A stretch of DNA of 64,000 nucleotides from Liolophura sinensis (lineage: Eukaryota; Mollusca; Polyplacophora; Chitonida; Chitonidae): NCBI RefSeq assembly GCF_032854445.1, contig NC_088298.1, forward strand, positions 24,515,295 to 24,579,294, in the 5' to 3' direction. How positions within the stretch are numbered: the first letter of the stretch is position 1; every line of letters starts with the position of its first letter. The notes beneath the pieces are model-generated. The model saw nothing but the letters and a program-made list of their open reading frames with translations, ran no database searches and had not been told where the DNA came from. Positions 23,101 through 34,632 of this stretch are shown here, in pieces. The translations under genes and the position numbers were made by a program.

Positions 23101-25888
23101 TTCTCAACAATATAGCCCAGTGATCATACATGCACTTTTTTCATTTTGATATCCCGTTTCATTGATAGGCTCTATGTATAATACCTCAGGAAAAGATGAA
23201 CGCCGTGAGACAGAGGAGTTTACCGAATGCCAATAAACCTTTCGGCAACTTGAGTACCTGAGAAACGCATTTCATGATAAATTAGAAATATGTATATTCT
23301 ACTCAAGTCGTTGTTCTACCTTCCTGGGAGAAAATATTTTTTGACCAGTTTGTAATTGGTTTATACGTTATAGTCGTGTGACTGAAAATTCTGGTGCATG
23401 GCCTGGGAAAAAGAAATCCGGAATGGAATATGGAGCTATATAATAAAGAAATAAAAAGGCATAATAACAGCATTCGTTACATTTACTCTAGCTCATTTTC
23501 AAATATATTTTTGCGCGTACTCGAGATAACATCGTATCAAATAAAACTATAATAAATCAAATACAATACTAGAATTAAATGACAAATGAGTAACATTTTG
23601 TAATACGAGGATACCGTGAGAATGCATTTAGTATTGTGGTCACGCACATTAAATATAAATTCTATTAAATATAAATTCTGTATTTTGTCAACTAACCTCT
23701 TAATTGCAGTGCAAAGGGTCTAAATTATATACATCGAGACAATCAAACATGCCAAACGAAACGTGAGCACTTATATATAGGTTAAAAATCGAATTTTAAG
23801 TTTTTTAAAACAGATTTGTTCATGTGACCGAAGAAAGCAAGCCACTCCAAACAATCAATAAAAGAAAAAAGAAGAATCAAATATTTTTTAAAAAATTGGA
23901 AATGCTATGACATAACAAATGTGCGAACATACCTGATAACAGCTTCTGTGCCATCAACGTTAAAGGGCTACTTAGAGATTTGTATCGGTGAGATCAAAGG
24001 CCTAGACACACCTGCCGTAGCGTAACAGACAAACAAGGGAAATGCTCTAGCGTCAGGTGTTCACCAAACTCCGTAGGGAGGATCACTGCGCATATTTTGT
24101 TCTTAACTTGTACCTTTTGTTATATACATACGCACATGACATGACCTTTACATGACCAATCTGCAACAGGTGATTTAATTAACTTTACCTATTATTTTAC
24201 CTGTATGTGACTTATTTTGCCACCTACCCTACCCTTCCCTGACCCTGACCCCTAAGAATATGCTATTTTTGCTGCTTAACACACCTCCCCTCAACCTCAC
24301 CCCGCTCTGGCTTGGTGCTACACACCCGCCTTTACCACAGTTGTGAGGTGTTAAAGAGATACAAATATAAATTGGCGAATAAAACATGGAACAAATGGGG
24401 CATTAATAGAAATCCAGCTATCGCACTCAATGCGTCACCCTTAATTACGATAACGTGTATAATGATAAGGACGTGTTAGTTCAAAATAAATTAACGCATG
24501 TGAGACGCTAATCTGTATATTTAGGGCGGGGTTTATGGCCAATCCTACCGGACGTCTCCCAAATTTTTAAAATTTGTTCTAATCTTTAATTTCTTGTAAT
24601 CACAGGGTTTCATATTCGCCTTTAAATAGTTTTAACAGTCTTATAATCTTTCTACGCTAATACGCAGATCTGAAAAAGGTTGGGGTAATGTAACATCCAT
24701 GGATTTATTATACCTGTTGCATGGTGGCCGTCAGTTTTACGGGTGGGGAAAACCGGAATGCTCGGATTAAGCCACTGACCATTGGCAAATTTTTGATGAA
24801 ATTTCTCACAAGTGACATAAAGATATGCATAACATATTGATTGAAGACATGTGGTGTTCAACAGACGTTAGACTGCACGAATAGCCACACGAGCGCCATC
24901 TACTGCTTACTGTCGTCAAAGTCCGAGAACAGAGAAAGCAATATTTATTTATTTATCTATCTATTTTTTATTTTTATTTTTGATTGTTACATAATGCAAT
25001 TAGTGGAATTTAAAGCCATAATTAGGTACGGCAATCCCTATTTCACCTGTATGATCAAGATAATGTTAAATGAAAATTAAAGATAAACATAGAAAGGGTT
25101 TCGTGAAAACGCATAAAAAAGAGCAAAAGCTATGTGGTTAAATACTAACTAAAACATTATTTACGCCTACGAATTAACATCGCAGTTGGTAATTACATTT
25201 TTGAATGAGGCATGCATAAAAGCATAAAAAATAATATGTTTCTTGGCTCTAGGTCTTAAAGTGAAATGGTATAATCCTTTTTAACGGAAACGACAAAGCA
25301 AACCAAAAATCTGTAAAAAAACACAACTTTCCATATACAGAGTAAAAATAATATTTAAAAAATGCTTTACCTGGATACATTAGTACGGCAATGCTGGGCG
25401 TTCGATGTGTTTATCTCTGCGTGTTTTTTTATGATCGGAGTGAATGAAAAAGAGACATGTCTTAAACACACCTAAGTGCTTGAGGCTAAATGTCAAAAGT
25501 CATCCAAGTGGACTTCACAATGGCAGAACGCGCCGTGACAAGAGCAATGGGAAATACCAAACCGATTGTCCCACACAGAGACAAGGACTTCACAAAACTC
25601 ACTCGACAGCAAACACAGCGTGTGTTAAGTATTAGATCCGAACTACTTCAGGCCGCACGAACTTAAGGGTGCGTAAATGTTGATAGAACAGGTGTGTTAC
25701 TACATAGCTATATACAGTGTTTGATTTCCTTCTGAAAAATGAGATACCATATATACCTGTAGGCTTATGGGCTATCTACACGTGGCATTTAATATGGTGG
25801 GTTAGACATCAGCCCCCAAATCCTGATTCAGTAAACAATGTATACATATTTTTAGGAGAAATGCATAGATGATATGGTCACTGATTTA

Positions 25889-25914
25889 GTGGCACCGGCA
25901 CCGGCACCGGCACC
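25889..25914 (+). repeat. (GGCACC)n short tandem repeat
   Basis: Four near-perfect hexamer copies in the Sp8/9 intron. Confidence 0.85.
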
Positions 25915-26074
25915 GTCATTTTCATTATGTTCTTGCACACATTCAAATGTGAATTCGAATTCAAATGCGACTTTTCCAATGAAATACTTGTTGTGTGGGC
26001 ACAGAACTTCTCTGCATTAAGACATTACTGTTGTACAAAGTTGCAAAGTTCACCCAGAATATATGAATGAAATG

Positions 26075-26130
26075 AAAATAAATGATTATGGCTTAACATC
26101 ACATGGGCAATGTTTCAGCCATATATCGTA
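26075..26130 (-). repeat. Repeat family C fragment in Sp8/9 intron
   Basis: Contains GGGCAATGTTTCAGCCATAT, matching the piece at 6284-6330, next to AAATGAAAATAAATG tail-like sequence. Confidence 0.5.
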
Positions 26131-28159
26131 CATAGTGAAAGTTGATCCAGAGTCTGCTCTATACTAGTGCCGATATATACACAGTCTGGCCACGTAGTAG
26201 AAGGCAGAGAAACAAAATAGTTCAGTCATAGAGACAAATAACTTTTAATACTGGATCCAAATGAAATTCAGAAAAATAAAATAACTCCATTTACCTGCAT
26301 TTGAGATGATAAATTATGACCCAGGTGTGTTAACATGTCCATACGGATAAGTCAATATGGGGTTCCTTTCGCTATTTTGGATTATTGAATTGTTTGCCAA
26401 GTATACTATGTTGTGCAAAAAATCGATTAACACAAAGGTTAACAACTTCACAATAAAACTTCTTTTTTGTAAACCTGACGCCAGCTTTCTTTATCGTATA
26501 GTTCCAGGTTATTGTCAGTGCTGAATATTTATAGTTTTATATGGCAACCTCATTATCTCTCGTCCATACTGTTTTGATACCATGTGCTGTATCAGGAGTC
26601 TACTGGCTAACGGACATCGAGAGAAATGCGGAGAGGCACAGCAGATCGGCAGAATTACTGGAAGGTCATTTGTCGATTCCGTTTTCTAACCATAAATGGT
26701 AGATTGTGTTATTCAGGGGGAAAAACAGGAATAAAAGTGTATAGCCTGTTTTATTTTTTCTGGAAACAGTTATTCTTCATGCTGAAGTCAACTGGCCTAT
26801 ATATTCATTGATACATCACAATATCGATCGAAATCTTTTTTTAAAAGTTCTTGGAACTATGTACTTTAACGATATATTAGCAATAGCTGGAACTAAAATA
26901 AAAAAGTTTCCACAACCATGATTTTCAATATAATTATGCTGTCGCGTAAACAATCACGTGAATGTACGTCATAATGGCAGAAACTTGATGAGCTCAAAAT
27001 ATTTCAGATAGCTTCTAACGGCAAAAAAAAAAACAAAAAACAAAAAAAAATAATAATAATTACGTCAACTGTTAAAAAAAGGGGGGGGGATGTGCGCCAA
27101 TTTTATGAGTGGATTTAATTTATGTTTATTGCTAAGCTAAATAAGACTTTATGACAGCAACACTTGAAACCATGGGCAAGGTATCGAACATGATCTTAGC
27201 AAATATTCCTATACCCACGGCTATCATTGGCTTCCCACAGCTATTCTATACAAATCGTGTAGACTGGATCCCCATGTACCCGACTATGTGAATTGGAACA
27301 GTGTAGAAAAACACAATGGCATAACAATGAAACAGGATGAAATGAACACCGCTATATGATAACGTTAACAAGCCTACATTGTCGACGGAATCCGCGGATT
27401 CTATCAAACCTGTACAGACTATATTGATGTATGCTACACCACTCTGTTTTCGACAAAAAAATAGGAGATTTCGGAAAGGATATGCCAAAATCGATACATA
27501 TTCATATTGCACCATGTATATATGCAGCAACTGTGTTTCTTCAGTTGAAACGATGCATATTTAGGCATGTTTTCAAAGCGTGCATTTTGTTCCAAGAGCA
27601 ATTTTAAACATAGAAATGTTATTCTTGAGTACGGGTTAAACCTTTCTTTTAAACATTTATGGCTGAACCGTAAAACTTCCTGCAAATATACTTTAATTCT
27701 ACTAGCATATCCGTGAGTGTTTTTAGTCACATGCATGAAGTATCACTATGTATCTGTTGGTGTAGTTATTAAAACTAAGTTGACAAAGTGTATATATGGT
27801 CAATATACGTGCAGTTCTGCCCAAATTATCCCTATTTCAACAATGGTCATTTTGTTTTTCTGTTTTCTTGGACGCACAATATCACACATCAGTCTGCCAC
27901 AGCAAACTAACTTGTTCTTCGCTGCATCATTTATTCGCCAGAAAAATCATCCATGTTTTTGCGATAATACTTTTGCCGCAACCGCACAAAGGGAACACTG
28001 AAGTAAGAGATACTATATCTGCGCGTGACAGTACTTCAAGAGATACGCCCTAATTCCCTAGGCCTCAAGACTCGTGCCGCGAGATGTTGCGGGGACGAGC
28101 ACGTGGATAGGCATGAATATACACTATCGCACAAAATAATATATAGACACCAGGTGAAA

Positions 28160-29010
28160 AGTACTTTCAGTTAGATGACGCTATATTTAGCGTGCTGTGT
28201 AGACTACCTTTACTTAACTTAACTTTGATTTAAGTGACTGTATAAGGAAATTTTACTTTAATGAAGTTCGTGGCTTGTATATGCATATTGTGTAGCATAG
28301 AGGAGGTTACTGTTGTACAGAGAGAATTTACCCAACCTTTACTTCACGTAAACTATATCTTTGTATATATACGTGTTAGTATATATAACATATATTCATC
28401 TGCTGAATAAATCACTTTTACTTCAGTCAAGTTATATAGTGAAATAAATGTATACATTGTAGTAGAATGTAGCTAAATGATGAATACATTGTATTTATAC
28501 TTCACTTAAACACCTATGCATACATTTTAGTTATAAAACAGTATAACATTGTCACAAGTTGTATAAAATACATTTACTGCACCAAAGCTATATGGTTTTG
28601 CCTATAAACTGTTTGCATAAAAGCACTTTTAGTTCATTCAAGAAGAATGGTATTCTTGCTTTAAGGTAATTCGTAAGGGTTAGCCAAAGTTGTACTAGTA
28701 ATTTTCGTTCACTCTTGAAACCTGGCTTAGCATATGCACTAAACTGATTCATTTATCTGATTGGTGTCTTACGCCCTCTTCAGGTATATATCACTAATAT
28801 GACGGTGACCAGCACCATGTGCAGTATAGTATAACATTCACAGAGATTGTGTAGTGTAATTATTTTCAGCTCACTCATGGTATAGAATATCGGCTACCAG
28901 ATCAGGGCCATTGGTTATAATGGGTACTTGTAGTTCACTGAAGCAGTATGGTGAAGTATATATAAGCTATATAGTAAAACATATGCCTGGCCTTCTTTTA
29001 CTTCACGTCC
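28160..29010. repeat. Diffuse repeat field based on a TTTTACTTCA motif
   Basis: Diverged recurrences of CTTTTACTTCAC-like sequence near 28209, 28250, 28337, 28414, 28494, 28625, 28928 and 28994, often followed by TATAGTG or AGTATGGTG. Looks like a decayed tandem array; period irregular. Confidence 0.35.
28749..28822 (-). mobile_element. SINE family A fragment in Sp8/9 intron
   Basis: TCTGATTGGTGTCTTACGCC and diverged TATGACGGTGACCAGCACCA. Confidence 0.65.
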
Positions 29011-29254
29011 TTTTACACAAATATAAGGCTATTAGGAAATAACAAATTTTTTTTAAATATCGAATTTTTTTAGATGAAAAAGTTTTTTAAAAGACACCCT
29101 ATGTAATGCAAACATGTACAGGACATCATTTCATACACGTGTTCTTCATATTGTAGGTCTGTAAGGTACATGCATATAAAACATTTCTAGAAACCAGAAA
29201 ACACAGAAGTTAAAGAAAAAAAAAGAGAAAATGTTTGAAATAAAATTAACATAC

Positions 29255-29278
29255 CTCTAACATAACTGATGCGGCCAT
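29255..29278 (-). CDS. Sp8/9: Sp8/Sp9 first coding exon (eight codons, MAASVMLE)
   Basis: A 24-nt coding piece on the minus strand, ATG at 29278-29276, reading MAASVMLE and ending exactly at a GTATGT donor (29254-29249). It joins in phase 0 to the acceptor at 18898, giving [19 protein letters not shown]. This matches, position for position, the N-terminus of vertebrate Sp8/Sp9 as I recall it (MATSILGE-EPRFGTTPLAM in Sp9). The match in length, phase, order and residues makes chance unlikely. A perfect CRE palindrome (TGACGTCA, 29295-29302) lies just upstream of the start. The 5' UTR limits and transcription start cannot be read. The exon is too short for ordinary ORF scanning. Confidence 0.88.
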
Positions 29279-30350
29279 CCACAGTAAGATCAGCTGACGT
29301 CACACACTATAAACGTAAGCAGTTAAAAAAATAACCTGAGATAGTGGCGTTCACATGCGATTCACCGTGACACTAGGTTAACGCGTCGGGGCTGTGATGT
29401 GACAGTTGTAGGGGTTGAGCCAGCAGGGATATGGTACGTACTTGGGTCCGGTAAGGGCCTGTAGTCATGGATCCAGTCACACAGCGCCTGTGTGCGAACC
29501 AAATCTTAAGTACGGCTCACGAACGGTAATATAGATCTAGGGATTGTCAGCTCCCACATCTAGGTGGTGGCTTCAAGTAGAGCGTATGTATATCCAACGA
29601 CACTCAGCCAGCAACGTGCGCGTGTTAAAACGTCTTCTTTACTCTGACCGTCACACGGGCCCTTCTTAAGGTACAGTGACGCTGAAGAGCTGATACGGTG
29701 CTAACAAAACTGCCTGACACGCCCCTGCGCGTCCCAGTGGTCACACCCAGTGCCCTGTAAGGAGTCTCAGCCCTTTTTCTACCGGACCAATCCGAGGGGG
29801 TAATTATACGCTGATTGATTGTCGAGCCAGTTCTGCGATACTGTCCCGTGCTGTCTTAGAAACATGCAGTCTGCGGAGAGAGAGTGAGTGAGGGAGGTGT
29901 CGGGTAAACCGATCGGCTATCCGTTCTGTTATAAGACGGAACGGGCCACAGACGGGCTTATATGGGGCGTTACAGCCGCGTATTATTATATTATTATTAA
30001 TAATACATGGATGGTCACAAAAAAATCCCCTCCCCCTCGCGATCTTGTCCCGCATGCGGAAAGAGCGCCCCCTCTGTCCCACACACACCTGACGTCGACA
30101 CGGCATCAGTAGACCTAAAGACAAGGGCGTGAAGTTATCTGACGACCCCCACGTGCTACCGTATCTTCCCTTCACCCCGCCCAGCTGCCTCCCACCCTCC
30201 TCCACTTACACGGAGATAATACCAGTGTTTGGTGAACTTCGAACGGATAATAATACGCCTTCAAATCTCACCGCGAAGAAAGACCAGGCTGTTTTGTATT
30301 TCACTCTATAATACTTATCTCACCTGTTTCAGGCTCCAAAAACATTTCTC
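29279..30350 (-). promoter_or_regulatory. Probable 5' UTR and promoter region of Sp8/9
   Basis: GC-richer, non-repetitive sequence directly upstream of the first coding exon. Visible sites are a perfect CRE palindrome at 29295-29302 and a CCAAT box on the plus strand at 29787-29791 (ATTGG reading with the gene). No convincing TATA box was found and the transcription start cannot be placed. The 133-codon minus-strand ORF at 29804-30205 shows no domain and is best read as chance openness in GC-richer DNA. Position is the main evidence. Confidence 0.45.
29295..29302. promoter_or_regulatory. Perfect CRE palindrome just upstream of the Sp8/9 start codon
   Basis: TGACGTCA, 17 bp upstream of the ATG of exon 1. 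Position in the probable 5' UTR or core promoter makes it a good CREB/ATF candidate. Confidence 0.5.
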
Positions 30351-30879
30351 GCTTTAAAAATAAAAGTTAGTCATTAAGAGAAGTGTTTGCATAATAGTAC
30401 GCCCCAATCAAACAGGGCGATGATTTGTTTTACTGTTTTCAGCGATACGTGAAAAACGAAACCGTTTGTACAAATATAATCTCTGGAAAAATTCAGAAAC
30501 ACCGGGCAACAATCTATCATACACAGAACTCATGAAAAACAATAGGCTGGGGTTAAATCAGTTAAGCTGATCTCCAGATCGAGATATTGTGTTAATGACT
30601 GTAATTTGATGAAGCCTGTTATTTATGAGTAGTATCGTTTTCTACAGTTGTAAAGATATATTATAATTAAGTAAATGATACAAAATATACATTGTCTATA
30701 GAATTTTTTAAACTTTTAAATATACGTGGTATTATAATTATGATACATCTTCACACGTTATGTGTACAACGTTGAAAAAGTCAGAAAAAAACGGAAAATA
30801 GGCATCGGTATGTAGGCCTATATTTACAACACTGAGGACACTCCTTATATATACAATCTATATATCAAAAGCAACCGAT

Positions 30880-31200
30880 GTAGAACAGGAAACATTGTGT
30901 ACACATTGATCAACGTACAGGCAGGATGGTTCTGTATTGGTTATTCATGTACTTTGATACATTCTTTATAGAATCTACGATCTGAAAGAAGAGCAACATA
31001 GGCCATATAGGCAACATTGTTTATATATATTCCGTGGTAAAGGCAATATAGTTCTGTATTGTTCATACTTTGTTACATTCTTTATACAACCTGTGTGAAA
31101 AGAGAAACCAACAGGCAGCATTGTTTACACATTTATAACAGTGTTAAAGTATATTCTGTGTTATAGCCATTCATTGTGTACAGTTGTGTAGATACAACCG
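30880..31200. repeat. Degenerate tandem repeat, about 105-122 bp spacing, three copies
   Basis: CATTGT-TTAC-like blocks at 30893, 31015 and 31119, with shared GGTTCTGTATTG / AGTTCTGTATTG and ACATTCTTTATA segments in the first two. Confidence 0.5.
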
Positions 31201-32051
31201 CAAAACGTTACAGACAATTTATGGAAGTGTATATACGTGTACAAGAGATGAGGCCTTACTTAATCCTAATCACTCTGAAGAAATTATAGAAAATAAAGCA
31301 TGTTTATACAAACTCGACTTGGAACTGTAGGTGTTATATGTATACTAGATATATGATATTACGGAGGCAGTTTTTTTAACAGTTATGTGCAAATGGTCAT
31401 GGTATTAATCTGTTTTGCCATACAGACATATACTTAGAAATACACTGTTGTATATACACAAGTAGCAGTTTGCTGAGTATCGTTATATCGTTACCAGAAT
31501 TGTTAAAGATACCTATATGTTAGCAGCGATGTGCAGAGGTGAAGTGGGAGACAGTCTATGAGAATGTGTACAGGTAATTCTGAATAAAACTGATTTTGAA
31601 AACAACTCCTGTTTAAAATAACGGTTAATGTGTATAAGTACACTGCTTCAGACTGTTAAAACAAACATACTTTTTACGTGTCACATATTTATATTTACCA
31701 GTAAATAAAAACGACATTGTCAACAGAAGTAAAGAAGAAAAATAAATACGCCATAATCAGCTGAGATTCGCACTTAATAAGATATTCTATGAATATAAAG
31801 GGAGATAAAACAAATCTGAATCACTGCAGTTATGTGTGTAGTGACATGCATTTCGTGCACGGTTATATATAAGGCTACACAATATAACATTACATGTCCG
31901 TTTTTATATAAGTTTGCATGCTATCCCTGCAATGACATATCGTATGAGTAGATTAATTTCTATCAAGCCAAGTTCGAAACAAAATAAATATGAACAAAAT
32001 GCAACTAAATATAGTGAAACACGGTTTCCACTGAAGCAAGAAGACTTTATT

Positions 32052-32130
32052 GTTTATTTATCTGGTTGGTGTTTTACGCCGTACTCAAGAATATTTCACT
32101 TACACGACGGTGGCCAACATTACGGTTGCA
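32052..32130 (-). mobile_element. SINE family A 3' fragment
   Basis: TTTATTTATCTGGTTGGTG and TTTTACGCCGTACTCAAGAA, followed by a diverged body that stops near 32130. Confidence 0.85.
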
Positions 32131-32264
32131 GTAAAGGAAGAATTCTATTAATAATAATTAATGGTTTATTTTCAAAGCATGAAAGAACAATGAATTCTCG
32201 TTTATACGAACAGTCTATGTATCGAATCCCAACTATGGCAATTAACATAAAACTATGATATGGA

Positions 32265-32398
32265 ATTTATTTATTTAATTGGAGTTTTACGCCGTGCTCA
32301 AGAGTATTTTACTTAAACGACGACGGTCAGCAAAATGGCGGGAGGAAACCGGGCATGTGAAACCCAAGACCATCCGCAGGTTGCTGGAAGGCTTCCTT
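32265..32398 (-). mobile_element. SINE family A partial copy
   Basis: TTTTACGCCGTGCTCAAGAG through GACCATCCGCAGGTTGCTGG. Internal deletion after GGGCATGTGAAACCC. The tRNA-like head is missing. Confidence 0.85.
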
Positions 32399-32999
32399 GA
32401 GAACAAAATATCCTTAATCGTAGTAATTCACTGCTATATGTATACTGCTATTATTTTATACACGTTGTAATATACGCCAGTCGTAAAACGCTTCTAACAA
32501 AAGTTCACTCTGCTTAATTCCATGTATAAAGTCAACGAGGTTCAATTTCAAATGTGACAAACCCCATGACATGATAAATAAATAAAATATATGAGAACAA
32601 AATGAAAACGTGTAAGGCATAAAATACATATGTATTTGATACCCCAGATACAACATAACCTGAATACATTTCCAGGACAATCAAAATATATTTTACAATA
32701 TTTCCAGTTCGATTTGGTTATATATGCGTTTTTGTGTTAACTTTATCATGCAACGTCAGCAATTCTGTTAAATCGGGTTAAGTGTAAGGTATATATGTAT
32801 TCATTTTTGTTTTCATTTGCTTGGGTAACAGTTTCACGCGTCTTATTAAATACTGTTGTACTTGTATCAGGACAGGATACAAATATCCATATCTGTCAAA
32901 AGTGTTTGCATGCACATACACGTATTATCGCGATATAGAAATATGATATAGTGGTATTTACTGGCAATATTAATGTTACGCCTTATGTAATTGGGTGTG

Positions 33000-33460
33000 A
33001 GATATCAGATGACCTGTTGTATAAACACGGACCCACGGAGGCACCCACAAATTCGTCCCCGTGGGTCGAGGGAGAAATTGAACGGGAATGGGCTATCAAA
33101 TGACTCATTATTTGTAGCTGTCTTGTCAGAACGCGTGAGTTATTCACAGTTTTCGGATAGTATCGCGAAAATTAAGTGCGATAATTTAATTGCCAAGAGC
33201 GATAATCGGTCGATCGGACGAAGGCAATCTTCTCATCCAGCCGCGACTGAGAGATTTGACTTCCTCGGTGAAGCTCCTCGAAAGAGTACGTGAGATCAGC
33301 GCTACTGACTCCGCCCGCGCTGAATCCGCCTGGCCGGGCGGAAGGCACGTCCGAACGCGTCCGACTCACTCCGGAGAGGAAAGAAAATTTATAAGGAATT
33401 TACGAAGACAAAACGAGTCCAGTGACGGTCGTGCTAGGGTGCTGGGTAAGGGGTAGAGTG
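33000..33460. promoter_or_regulatory. GC-richer unique island upstream of Sp8/9, candidate enhancer
   Basis: Non-repetitive, CpG-containing island starting about 3.7 kb upstream of exon 1, with GATAATTTAATTGCC and GCGATAATCGGTCG blocks. Overlapping ORFs (65-100 codons) on both strands have no domain. Confidence 0.25.
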
Positions 33461-33646
33461 CTACTCTGGTGTCTGCACGTCAGGCATGGCAGCTAATTTC
33501 CACAGCAGACAAAATATTCAAGATTTTTTCTTTTCTTTCTTAAATCAAAATGGTTGTCTCCTAAAAGCTAAACCTGTATCACCCATGAACTAAATAGGGC
33601 TATATAAAAGTAGATACAAAAGAAGACTGTCATGAGTAGGCCTATT

Positions 33647-33908
33647 CACTAAAAAAAAATAATCTGTTAAATTTAACAGAAAGCCTGTTATCCGAGTGAT
33701 GCTAGAATGTATTCTGTTATTGCACCGGATTATTCTGTTAAATATAACAGACATATTCTATTAATTCAACATATTAAAGCATTTTATGAGACTAACAGGA
33801 TTTTATATTGAATATGACAAAATAGTATGTTATAATAACTTAATACATTCTAGCATCACTCACATAACATACTCTTTGTTGAATTTAACACATTAATTTA
33901 TTTTAGTG
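33647..33908. mobile_element. 262-bp MITE-like element with 76-bp terminal inverted repeats
   Basis: Ends begin CACTAAAA on both strands. The two 76-bp arms align without gaps at roughly 84% identity, including a fully identical AGTGATGCTAGAATGTATT block. Inside lies a perfect 18-bp palindrome (33663-33680) and a near copy at 33733-33750. No ORF of useful size. No clear target-site duplication could be read. Confidence 0.75.
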
Positions 33909-33990
33909 TGCTAATGAAACTTATCGCTTTCCTCATTCATTTCGTTCGCCTCATTTTGCTGTCTGTCATTTCACGCTCACACGTCCAAGC

Positions 33991-34324
33991 AGGGCCCTTG
34001 GCATGAGAAAGGAACCGTGGTCGTTCAGTTGTAATCTTTTCTTAGCTGATTCTCATTTTATACCCAAATAAGTTTTCATGGACGAAAAAAAAAAGAGCAG
34101 CTGACATCTGATGTTAACAGACGTAACTTGTTCAGCTTCATACAAACCCAAAACTGGACTATTAAGGGTTTGTATGAAGCTGAACAAGTTACGTCTGTTA
34201 ACATCAGATGTCAGCTGCTCTTTTTTTTTTCGTCCATGAAAACTTATTTGGGTATAAAATGAGAATCAGCTAAGAAAAGATTACAACTGAACGACCACGG
34301 TTCCTTTCTCATGCCAAGGGCCCT
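33991..34324. repeat. Perfect 159-bp inverted repeat with 16-bp spacer
   Basis: Arm 33991-34149 and arm 34166-34324 are exact reverse complements base for base, including a ten-A / ten-T run. The spacer is 34150-34165. RNA from here would fold into a 159-bp hairpin. The arms are unlike the adjacent MITE-like element. It is either a very recent inverted duplication or a template-switch/assembly artefact. Confidence 0.95.
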
Positions 34325-34632
34325 TCAACACCTGTATCAGATTTTCAATTCCATGATTGTGTGTATTATATATAAGATGACAATTGTATTCAGGTGTGAC
34401 AAAACTTTTACTGATTTTTTTAAGCAAACAGTCCAAATAAACTTTGCTGTTCTCTTCAGTACAAATAGATGTTACTCGTTAAATAGGCGCGCTGAGTCAA
34501 AAATGTCAAGATCTTTTTACCTATATAATAAAGCAAGAATACTACTAAAGTTTAGTGATTACTTCAAAAAAGCCGAGTGTTTGTATAAATGTATAAAAAT
34601 TCGTTTTCTGATACAGATGCAGCAAATCTGAA

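Larger units (their letters stand above)
18898..29254 (-). other. Sp8/9: Sp8/9 intron 1 (10,357 bp)
   Basis: Bounded by donor GTATGT (29254-29249) and a CAG acceptor (18900-18898) preceded by a CT-rich tract (about 18901-18931), phase 0. No coding exon was recognised inside. It holds SINE fragments (19013-19092, 28749-28822), a second repeat-family tail (26075-26130), a (GGCACC) short repeat (25889-25914), TTTA/TCTA-rich sequence near 24944-24985, one CRE palindrome (19933-19940) and a diffuse repeat field at 28160-29010. The remainder is unique AT-rich sequence. Confidence 0.85.

Noticed and set aside
29804-30205. 133-codon minus-strand ORF upstream of Sp8/9
   Set aside because: No domain or splice logic connecting to exon 1; lies in the GC-richer promoter region.
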